Assembly: GCA_002500665.1 (NCBI GenBank)
Contig: DLRY01000004.1
Span: 1-12,875 of the forward strand
Direction: 5' to 3'
Source: Opitutia bacterium UBA7876
GTDB taxonomy: Bacteria; Verrucomicrobiota; Verrucomicrobiia; Opitutales; Seribacteraceae
Length of the DNA: 12,875 nucleotides
Below are positions 7,558-12,875 of the stretch, piece by piece. How positions within the stretch are numbered: position 1 is the first letter of the stretch; each line of letters starts with the position of its first letter. The translations under genes and the position numbers were made by a program. The notes beneath the pieces are model-generated. The model saw only the letters and a list, made by a program, of their open reading frames with translations. It was not told where the DNA came from and did not search any database.

Positions 7558-7734
7558 TCAGACCTCTAGATCGAGAACTTGCTTGCCGCGGTACTGCCCA
7601 GTTTCAGGGTTCACGCGATGAGGGCGACTGTGACTTCCGTCAGCCTCCTTGACCAGGAGCGGGGCTTGGAACCGATTGGCGCCACGGCGCTTCCGGCTTC
7701 GTTGCTTGGAGTGTTTTCTTTTAGGTTGTCCCAT
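7558..7734 (-). CDS. rpmF: 50S ribosomal protein L32
   Basis: Small basic ribosomal protein of 58 residues. The N-terminus MGQPKRKHSKQRSRKRRG has the typical L32 pattern, in which Pro-Lys-Arg-Lys is followed by Ser/Arg/Lys-rich residues. The end shows the HRVNPETGQYRGKQVL block. There are no Cys residues at the positions of the zinc-binding type, so this is the Cys-less (C-) form. It directly precedes plsX, the conserved order rpmF-plsX-fabH. The usual upstream neighbour yceD (DUF177) is absent; uppP lies there instead. There is no Shine-Dalgarno, and a candidate promoter 22-50 bases upstream would give a very short leader. Confidence 0.96.
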   Translation of the reverse strand: MGQPKRKHSKQRSRKRRGANRFQAPLLVKEADGSHSRPHRVNPETGQYRGKQVLDLEV

Positions 7735-7755
7735 GGCAAATTTAGTTAGTAGATC

Positions 7756-7784
7756 AGTAAAACAGCAAATGAATCAGCCGTCAA
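7756..7784 (-). promoter_or_regulatory. Candidate sigma70 promoter of the rpmF-plsX-fabH operon
   Basis: On the minus strand TTGACG (7779-7784) and TTTACT (7756-7761) are exactly 17 bases apart. The -35 matches the consensus at 5/6 and the -10 at 4/6. The start of transcription would fall near 7749, about 15 bases before the rpmF ATG. This would let the operon be made independently of uppP. Identified by eye. Confidence 0.5.
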
Positions 7785-7797
7785 GCTAAGGAAAGGC

Positions 7798-8754
7798 TCA
7801 GCCTTCCCAAAAATAAACCCCCAAAATACCGGCAGAGAGGATGATCCTGTACCAGACGAAGATGCCCAAGCCACGCCGTGCCAGGTAGCCGACCAACCAG
7901 ACGACTGAAAGAGCGGCGGAAGCACCCGCAACCAGACAACCGAAGGCGACGGGCCCGAGTTCCAGGTTTTCCTTCATCACCTGCCACTTGGTGAGGCACT
8001 TGTAGCCTGCGGCGGCGGTAAGCGTTATCATACCGAGCAGGAAACTGAATTCAGCCGCCTTCCGCCTGCTGAGACCAACCAAGTACCCGCCTACGATCGT
8101 CATCATGGAGCGGCTGGTTCCCGGCCACATGGCTACGCATTGCATGACGCCGATAAGAAGCGATGAGCGAAGATTCAGGTCATTTAACGACTTCCCGGCA
8201 TCGCTCATGCCGGAGGACTCGGATTTCTTGCGGGCCTCTACCCAGTACATGAGGACGGCGCCGGCGAAAAGGGCAAAGGCAATGGGAAGGAGGCCGAAGA
8301 GGAAAGCCTCGATAAGTTCATCCAGAAACGGACCCATGAGGGCAGCCGGCAAAAAGGCAAAAAGAAGGTTGGCTCCGAGACGTCTTCCCTGGGGATTCAG
8401 GCCGGCAAAACCAAGAACGACGGACCAAACCCTCCTGCGATAAAGGAGGATCACCGCAAGAATGGCGCCGCCCTGAATGACGATCAGGTAGGAATTGATC
8501 GCTTCCTCGGCACCATCGTCGAGCGGGGAAGACAGGAATTCCTTGGTTAGAACGAGATGTCCAGTGGACGAAATGGGCAGAAACTCCGTGATACCCTCCA
8601 CGAGGCCGTAGACCAAGGCATCCCCGTATCCCATACCGGGCTCTGAAGGAGTACCGTTTTCTTTTTGATCTTTCGTCGCGAAGCAAAGCTGAAAGGATAG
8701 GAAGGAAATTCCCACAACGACAAAAACAAATGAAAAACGTTGTCCAACTCGCAT
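7798..8754 (-). CDS. uppP: Undecaprenyl-diphosphate phosphatase with N-terminal extension
   Basis: Dephosphorylates undecaprenyl diphosphate so that the lipid carrier can be reused for peptidoglycan and O-antigen synthesis; polytopic inner-membrane enzyme of the UppP/BacA family. Both catalytic motifs are present: LVEGITEFLPISSTGHLVL (51-69, with Glu53 and Glu57) and PGTSRSMMT (211-219, with Arg215), followed by AAEFSFLLGM. The total is 318 residues from ATG 8754; an in-frame TTG at 8790 would add 12. Typical members start only about 6-12 residues before the first motif. Here about 45 residues precede it: a basic start, a hydrophobic stretch (8-24) ending in CFA-TK like a type I signal peptide, and a polar linker (27-41). 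No Shine-Dalgarno is seen. It is divergent from trpD and ends 63 bases before the rpmF start, with no recognised terminator in the gap. Confidence 0.95.
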   Translation of the reverse strand: MRVGQRFSFVFVVVGISFLSFQLCFATKDQKENGTPSEPGMGYGDALVYGLVEGITEFLPISSTGHLVLTKEFLSSPLDDGAEEAINSYLIVIQGGAILAVILLYRRRVWSVVLGFAGLNPQGRRLGANLLFAFLPAALMGPFLDELIEAFLFGLLPIAFALFAGAVLMYWVEARKKSESSGMSDAGKSLNDLNLRSSLLIGVMQCVAMWPGTSRSMMTIVGGYLVGLSRRKAAEFSFLLGMITLTAAAGYKCLTKWQVMKENLELGPVAFGCLVAGASAALSVVWLVGYLARRGLGIFVWYRIILSAGILGVYFWEG

Positions 8755-8837
8755 AGAAAGGTCTACAAAACGAGATTCTAAAAAGAGCAAGAACTAAACT
8801 TCGGGCAGGTTCGCAAGCCCACCCAAAGACTTTTCAA
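8755..8837. other. Divergent intergenic region between uppP and trpD
   Basis: This 83-base gap must hold the promoters of two divergent transcripts. On the minus strand TAGAAT (8775-8780) resembles a -10 box for uppP, but I find no matching -35. I recognise no convincing promoter for trpD and no Shine-Dalgarno before either gene. Confidence 0.3.
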
Positions 8838-9905
8838 ATGCAAGTAGACGAACTAAAACAACTGACTGAACATCTCCGTGGAAAGTCGGACCTGGAAAGG
8901 GATCAGGTTCGAATGGCGATCGACTTTCTCGTCGCCGAGGAGGTGGACCCCTCGGTTAAAATCGATTTCCTCGAAGCCTTCGCCCAAAAAGGTGAGTGCG
9001 CCGAAGAACTTGAGGAGTTCGTGTCCCGCTTCCGCGGGTTGGCGAGGGACCCGCACTTAGAAGAGATCGCTCCCCATGCCATCGACCTTTGCGGAACGGG
9101 TGGGGACAAGGCAGGTAGTTTCAACGTCTCCACCTTCGTTTCCTTCGTTGTTGCCGCGGCGGGCGTCCCGGTCATCAAGCACGGCAACAGATCCATAAGT
9201 TCCAGTTGTGGAAGCGCCGATCTACTGGAAGCGATCGGCATTCCTCTCGATCCCGAACTCGACCTCATTAGGGAAGGACTCGATAAACTGGGCTTTGCCT
9301 TTTTGTTCGCACCGTCCTTCCATCCCGCCTTCAAACACATCGCGCCTGTGCGCAGGGAGCTTGCCGGTCGTGGGATCATCACGGTCTTCAACTTGCTCGG
9401 ACCTATGATCAACCCGGCCCAGCCAGCCTATCAGGTTATGGGGGTCTACGACCCTCGCCACATCGAGAAGATGGGCAAAGCGCTCCAGGGGAATGGACTT
9501 AAGGGAGCAGTCGTGGTCCACGGAAAGATCGATGATCCCGTGATCGCTGGTGTGGACGAAATCACTTCTTGCGGGGAGAACTTGGTTTTCGGTTTCGGAC
9601 CAATCTCGACCGATGGCGTCGAAAGCTGGTCGCCCCGCAACTGGGGGATGCAAGACCAACCCTTTGAGCACCTCGCAGGGGGCGACTTGGATGAAAACCT
9701 CAGGATCATGAAGCTCTTGCTCGAGGGGAAGGCTCCCGAAGGTTTGCGAAATACGGTCATCATGAACGCCGCGACCGCCTTCCTTACCTGTCGCAAGGCG
9801 AGCACCCTCGAGGAAGGCGTTGATCTTGCCCAGTCTCTGCTGACGCAAGGAGCCATCGGTGAATGGCTTGAAAAGGCTTCCTCCTTCTTTGCCTCAAGGC
9901 GGTGA
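8838..9905 (+). CDS. trpD: Anthranilate phosphoribosyltransferase
   Basis: Transfers phosphoribose from PRPP to anthranilate, the second committed step of tryptophan synthesis; cytosolic dimer. The 355-residue protein has the helical N-domain (about 1-75), the PRPP-binding glycine loop GTGGD (86-90), FNVST, the KHGNRSISSSCGSADLLEA block (114-132) and the anthranilate-site Arg in HIAPVRRELAG (167-177). FNLLGPMINPA and the metal-site V-D-E-I (239-242) follow. Between PVR and FN the sequence is about 3 residues longer than in the E. coli enzyme (RELAGRGIITVFN), so it belongs to a variant subgroup. No other trp gene is present; it overlaps glmM by 4 bases (GTGA) and is probably cotranscribed with it. 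A TrpD2-like or other class IV phosphoribosyltransferase role is possible but less likely, given the intact motifs. Confidence 0.93.
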   Translation: MQVDELKQLTEHLRGKSDLERDQVRMAIDFLVAEEVDPSVKIDFLEAFAQKGECAEELEEFVSRFRGLARDPHLEEIAPHAIDLCGTGGDKAGSFNVSTFVSFVVAAAGVPVIKHGNRSISSSCGSADLLEAIGIPLDPELDLIREGLDKLGFAFLFAPSFHPAFKHIAPVRRELAGRGIITVFNLLGPMINPAQPAYQVMGVYDPRHIEKMGKALQGNGLKGAVVVHGKIDDPVIAGVDEITSCGENLVFGFGPISTDGVESWSPRNWGMQDQPFEHLAGGDLDENLRIMKLLLEGKAPEGLRNTVIMNAATAFLTCRKASTLEEGVDLAQSLLTQGAIGEWLEKASSFFASRR

Positions 9906-11218
9906 ATTACTTCGGAACCGATGGGATTCGCGGCCACTATGGAGGAAAGCTACTCAACGACGATTTCGCATACTCGCTAGGCTGTGCTCTCGGGGGTTAC
10001 CTGAACGCGTCCGGACCGGATCCCTCGGTTCTTCTGGCTAGGGATACCAGGCCCTCGGGTGAAAAGCTCATGGTTGCATTAAGCCGGGGTCTGGAGAATT
10101 CGGGATGTCGGGCTGTGGATGCAGGCATCCTCCCAACCCCCGCCCTCTCTCATGGCGTAGTCGGTCGGAAGGTTGACCTCGGGGTGATGATTACGGCTTC
10201 CCACAACCCAATCGGAGACAACGGTTTCAAGATATTTTCCAGGAAAGGAGAGAAGCTTGCCATCGAGCAGGAGAGACTGATTGAGTCGCGGATCGAACTT
10301 TCTGCGTTACCCGAAAACAGTGGCCCCCCCCCTCGGGATTCGGAAACGGGAAAAGCCTACCTCGATTACGTCAAGGGCGTCTTCCCCGATGGGTTTCTTA
10401 AAGGCCGCAAGGTTGTAGCCGACATGGCCAACGGCGCCACCTCCGGCACGAGTTTCCAAGTCCTCAGCCACTACGGGGCCGAGGTATTCCCCTTGCACCA
10501 TGGCGAGGGCGCAATCAACGAAAATGCGGGTTCGGAGCACCCACGGCTTATGCAAGCAAAGGTTTCGGAAGTCGGCGCCCAGCTCGGTATCGCCTATGAC
10601 GGGGATGGGGATCGGGCCCTATTTTGTGATGCGGGGGGAGGATTGATTCACGGCGACAAGATCCTGGGGTTGCTGGCCCTTGACGCAAAGCGCTTCTCAA
10701 GCCTCGATGGCGCTGCCTTGGTTGCAACCGAGCATAGCAATTCGGGACTTGAGGAAAGCCTGCGGATCGAGGGCCTTGCCCTTCACCGGGCCAAGGTGGG
10801 CGACAGAAACGTAGCCGAGATGATGCGGAAGGAAGGGTGCAACTTGGGCGGAGAGTCTTCCGGGCACGTCGTCTGCAGCAACTACCTTCCAACGGGGGAC
10901 GGTCTCTACACCTCTCTCCTCGTGGCTTATGCCATGGTCCGCAACTCGAAATCGCTTAAGGAATTGTCCGGAGCCATTTCGCTCTGGCCCTCCAGGGTTG
11001 GAGCCTTCCCGGTGCGTCGAAAGGTTCCCATTGAGGATGAACCCGCCTTAAGCAAGGCCCTTCGGGAAACGGTTCTTGGTCTGGGAAGCGAGGGACGGGT
11101 CCTTCTCAGGTACTCGGGTACGGAACCTAAAATCAGGCTCTTGGTGGAAGCAAGGAACAGGGAATTGGCCGATGAAAATTTCTACCTTCTTGCTTCAGTT
11201 GTCGAAAAAATATTGTAA
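9902..11218 (+). CDS. glmM: Phosphoglucosamine mutase
   Basis: Converts glucosamine 6-phosphate to glucosamine 1-phosphate, feeding UDP-GlcNAc for peptidoglycan and LPS; cytosolic, four-domain alpha-D-phosphohexomutase. At 438 residues it is close to the usual 445. The N-terminus YFGTDGIRG is typical of GlmM. The catalytic phosphoserine is Ser100 in TASHNP; the metal loop is DGDGDR (233-238); the sugar-binding loop is GGESSGH (316-322), where GlmM often has GGEQSGH; the phosphate-binding loop is RYSGTEPKIR (403-412). A ManB-type phosphomannomutase is the alternative, but the N-terminus and length favour GlmM. The start is the GTG at 9902, four bases inside the trpD end (GTGA), so it is probably coupled. 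A run of nine C (10324-10332) encodes part of Gly-Pro-Pro-Pro (141-144). Confidence 0.93.
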   Translation: MNYFGTDGIRGHYGGKLLNDDFAYSLGCALGGYLNASGPDPSVLLARDTRPSGEKLMVALSRGLENSGCRAVDAGILPTPALSHGVVGRKVDLGVMITASHNPIGDNGFKIFSRKGEKLAIEQERLIESRIELSALPENSGPPPRDSETGKAYLDYVKGVFPDGFLKGRKVVADMANGATSGTSFQVLSHYGAEVFPLHHGEGAINENAGSEHPRLMQAKVSEVGAQLGIAYDGDGDRALFCDAGGGLIHGDKILGLLALDAKRFSSLDGAALVATEHSNSGLEESLRIEGLALHRAKVGDRNVAEMMRKEGCNLGGESSGHVVCSNYLPTGDGLYTSLLVAYAMVRNSKSLKELSGAISLWPSRVGAFPVRRKVPIEDEPALSKALRETVLGLGSEGRVLLRYSGTEPKIRLLVEARNRELADENFYLLASVVEKIL

Positions 11219-11294
11219 TTTTCAACTTTTTGTATGGGGTGTTTCAATTTAAAGGCCCATCCAGAAAGATTACCCATCACCCCCTTTTTGCGAA
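11219..11294 (+). other. Intergenic region between glmM and the TPR gene
   Basis: These 76 bases contain GGGGTG (11236-11241) complementary to CACCCC (11278-11283), which is followed by CTTTTT. The 6-bp stem with a 36-base loop is too weak to call a terminator, and it ends only 6 bases before the next ATG. I see no strong promoter and no Shine-Dalgarno here, so whether the TPR gene is cotranscribed with glmM is open. Confidence 0.3.
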
Positions 11295-12692
11295 ATGATT
11301 GAAGAAGTCCCGATTTCCGAGCTTGATCCAAGACAAATCAAGCAGTTGGAGTCTGCGGACGAGCTTACCCAAAGGAACCCGACCTACGCCCGTGAGATTT
11401 ACGGAGCCATATTAACGCAAAGGCCAGGTTGTCTCGAATTGCGCAAGAAGCTCAGGGCTCTCCAGATCAGTAGTCTGCAAACCAATACCAAAGGCCTTTC
11501 CGGATTGCTCCACAAAGTGACCTCGGCTCCCTTCATGTTCAAGTCCGACGACAAGAATCCCGAAGGGAACCTTGCCAAGGCGGAGGGGCTGATAGACAAA
11601 TCTCCCTCAAACGTCGTTGCCCACCAGATGCTGGCCGGAGCAGCTTCGAGTCTCGGCATGAATGGGACCGCTGTATTTGCCTATGAAACCATCCAGAAAC
11701 TTGAACCCGAGAACCTCAAAAACCTCAAGAGCCTAGGCAGTGCATACATCGAGGCGGGCGACACCGAGATGGCCATTGCCACCGGCAACTCGATCAAGAA
11801 AATCAACCCCAATGACGGGGATGCCGAGGAGATCCTGAAGAAAGCCTCCGTGGCTATGGCCATGAACAAGGGGAAATGGGAGGAGTCGGAAGATTTCCGC
11901 ACCCAACTGAAGGACGAGGACGAAGCCCAAGCCCTCGAACAGGCCTCTAAAAACGTCAACGATGCCAAGAGCCTGGAGGAATTGATCCGTCAAACCTATG
12001 AGAAGGTGACGCAGGAACCCGCCAACCTCAACCACTACCGCCAACTGTCTGATTACTACCAACGTTACGGTGACCTTCAGAATGCCATAGCCTGGATTCA
12101 GGAGGCTCGAAAGCAGGAGGCAGGCCAAGGAGACGTGTCCCTTGAGGAAAAGGAGCGGCAACTCACGGCCGAGTATTTCGACCAGTCCATCGAAACTTGG
12201 GAAAAGGCCTTGAGCGAAAACCCGGACGATCAGGAAGCACAAGCGTCTCTCGAGCAAACCAGGGTGCAAAAAGAGGAATACCAGAGGACTCAACTCGAGT
12301 CCCTCGTGCAAAGATACCCCAACGAGTTTGGCTACCGTTACGAACTGGGCATGCTCCTTTTCGAAAAGGAAAGTTACGACGATGCCCTCCCCCATTTTCA
12401 ACTGGCCCAGAGGAACGCAAAGGTCCGCCTCGATGCCGTTCTTCACTTAGGAAGGTGCTACAGTCGTAAGGGCTTTCACGACATGGCCATCGAGCAGTTC
12501 GAAAGCCTCAAGAACGAGATTCAGGTAATGGACGACCGAAAGAAGGAAGCCATCTACGAACTCGGATGCTGCCACGAATCCATGGGGAATCAGGAAAAGG
12601 CAATCGAGGAGTACAAGCTCGTCTACTCGGCCGACATATCGTTCCGCGACGTATCCGACAAGATCAACGCCTTCTACGAGTCGAATTCTTGA
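11295..12692 (+). CDS. Cytosolic tetratricopeptide repeat protein
   Basis: Protein of 465 residues without signal peptide or membrane segment; strongly acidic and helical. TPR-like units are visible at about 30-55, 92-122 (KAEGLIDKSPSN), 123-171 (AVFAYETIQKLEPEN, then a repeat with AYIEAGDTEMAI), 247-275 (RQLSDYYQRYGDLQNAI), 294-325, 344-375 (YELGMLLFEKESYDDALPHF), 381-404 (LHLGRCYSRKGFHDMAI) and 419-448 (YELGCCHESMGNQEKAIEEY). A Glu/Asp/Lys-rich charged segment (195-230) separates two repeat blocks and could form a coiled coil. The end, ADISFRDVSDKINAFY (446-461), is a motif I associate with TPR proteins of Verrucomicrobiota and Planctomycetota. TPR proteins are scaffolds for protein contacts; neither partner nor function can be read here. 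It lies 76 bases after glmM and converges on the tRNA gene. No Shine-Dalgarno. Confidence 0.9.
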   Translation: MIEEVPISELDPRQIKQLESADELTQRNPTYAREIYGAILTQRPGCLELRKKLRALQISSLQTNTKGLSGLLHKVTSAPFMFKSDDKNPEGNLAKAEGLIDKSPSNVVAHQMLAGAASSLGMNGTAVFAYETIQKLEPENLKNLKSLGSAYIEAGDTEMAIATGNSIKKINPNDGDAEEILKKASVAMAMNKGKWEESEDFRTQLKDEDEAQALEQASKNVNDAKSLEELIRQTYEKVTQEPANLNHYRQLSDYYQRYGDLQNAIAWIQEARKQEAGQGDVSLEEKERQLTAEYFDQSIETWEKALSENPDDQEAQASLEQTRVQKEEYQRTQLESLVQRYPNEFGYRYELGMLLFEKESYDDALPHFQLAQRNAKVRLDAVLHLGRCYSRKGFHDMAIEQFESLKNEIQVMDDRKKEAIYELGCCHESMGNQEKAIEEYKLVYSADISFRDVSDKINAFYESNS

Positions 12693-12702
12693 CGGGGAAT
12701 AG

Positions 12703-12790
12703 TGGCGGAGAGGGAGGGATTCGAACCCCCGGTACCTTGCGGCACACCTGATTTCGAGTCAGGCACATTCGACCACTCTGCCACCTCTCC
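12703..12790 (-). tRNA. tRNA-Ser (anticodon CGA)
   Basis: An 88-base cloverleaf on the minus strand, reading UCG codons. The acceptor stem GGAGAGG (12784-12790) pairs with CCTCTCC; discriminator G and an encoded CCA (12703-12705) follow. The anticodon stem CCTGA/TCAGG encloses the loop CTCGAAA, with anticodon CGA at 12754-12756. The T-arm has TTCGAAT between GGGGG and CCCTC. A long variable arm (GTGCC-GCAA-GGTAC) marks it as class II, as serine tRNAs are. It ends 10 bases beyond the TPR stop codon, tail to tail. Confidence 0.96.
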
Positions 12791-12875
12791 TAGTTTGGGC
12801 CAAGCTATTCAGCCGATCCTCCTTTTAGCCAATTTGGGGATCCTTGGAAAGAAAGAAAACCGCTTCGACCGCTTC
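12791..12875. other. Upstream flank of tRNA-Ser
   Basis: These 85 bases should hold the tRNA promoter, but the best minus-strand candidate, TTGGCT with a poor -10 box, is weak. ACCGCTTC occurs twice in close succession at the window edge (12859-12875). No coding frame is supported. Confidence 0.3.

Noticed and set aside
9222..9848. 208-residue open frame on the minus strand inside trpD
   Set aside because: Completely covered by trpD, which has all its motifs in the plus frame; no independent support.
11236..11289. Rho-independent terminator after glmM
   Set aside because: Only a 6-bp stem with a 36-base loop before CTTTTT, directly against the next start codon; too weak to call.
11733..12446. 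237-residue open frame on the minus strand opposite the TPR gene
   Set aside because: Leu/Gly/Phe-rich translation typical of an antisense shadow of a Glu/Lys-rich TPR gene; no motif or start signal.
1..12875. CRISPR array, transposon, prophage or riboswitch
   Set aside because: No regularly spaced repeats, transposase, integrase, phage structural genes or recognisable riboswitch core were seen on either strand.

Overview
The window looks like a stretch of chromosome from a Gram-negative, probably marine or aquatic bacterium. I would place it in the Verrucomicrobiota (Opitutia-like), but only as an inference. The grounds are outer-membrane assembly genes (an LptE-like lipoprotein and a BamD-like TPR protein), a membrane-bound pyrophosphatase of the K+-dependent, possibly Na+-pumping type, a YwqK/MORN-type lipoprotein, a large cytosolic TPR protein of a kind I associate with that group, and few clear Shine-Dalgarno sequences. 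GC content is moderately high. I see no insertion sequences, phage genes, CRISPR arrays or other marks of an accessory region.

Layout, left to right. (1) At 1-747 (minus) is the 5' part of a lipoprotein gene with MORN/YwqK-like repeats and a proline-rich tail; it runs off the left edge. (2) A 142-base divergent region holds a candidate sigma70 promoter and an inverted repeat. Downstream, on plus, is hppA, a membrane pyrophosphatase (890-3130). (3) A minus-strand cluster reads right to left: rpmF (L32), plsX, fabH, a BamD-like TPR protein, an LptE-like lipoprotein and rpe. Its genes overlap or are separated by about 20 bases at most, so it is very probably one operon; a candidate promoter lies just upstream of rpmF. 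Its last gene overlaps the end of hppA tail to tail by 11 bases. (4) uppP (undecaprenyl-diphosphate phosphatase) follows on minus, with an unusual signal-peptide-like N-terminal extension. (5) Divergent from it on plus are trpD and glmM, which share a 4-base GTGA overlap, then a 465-residue TPR protein. (6) A tRNA-Ser(CGA) gene lies on minus at the right end, convergent with the TPR gene.

Six of the twelve protein genes supply or assemble the cell envelope. PlsX and FabH start phospholipid and fatty-acid synthesis. UppP recycles the undecaprenyl carrier. GlmM makes the glucosamine-1-phosphate precursor of peptidoglycan and LPS. The LptE-like and BamD-like proteins serve the outer membrane. 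The others are ribosomal (L32), central carbon (Rpe), amino acid (TrpD) and bioenergetic (HppA) genes.

I found no convincing undescribed system. The items most worth a second look are the N-terminal extension of UppP, the envelope additions (bamD-like, lptE, rpe) to the classic rpmF-plsX-fabH cluster, the trpD-glmM coupling, the hairpin in the hppA leader, and the long C/G tracts inside glmM and lptE.
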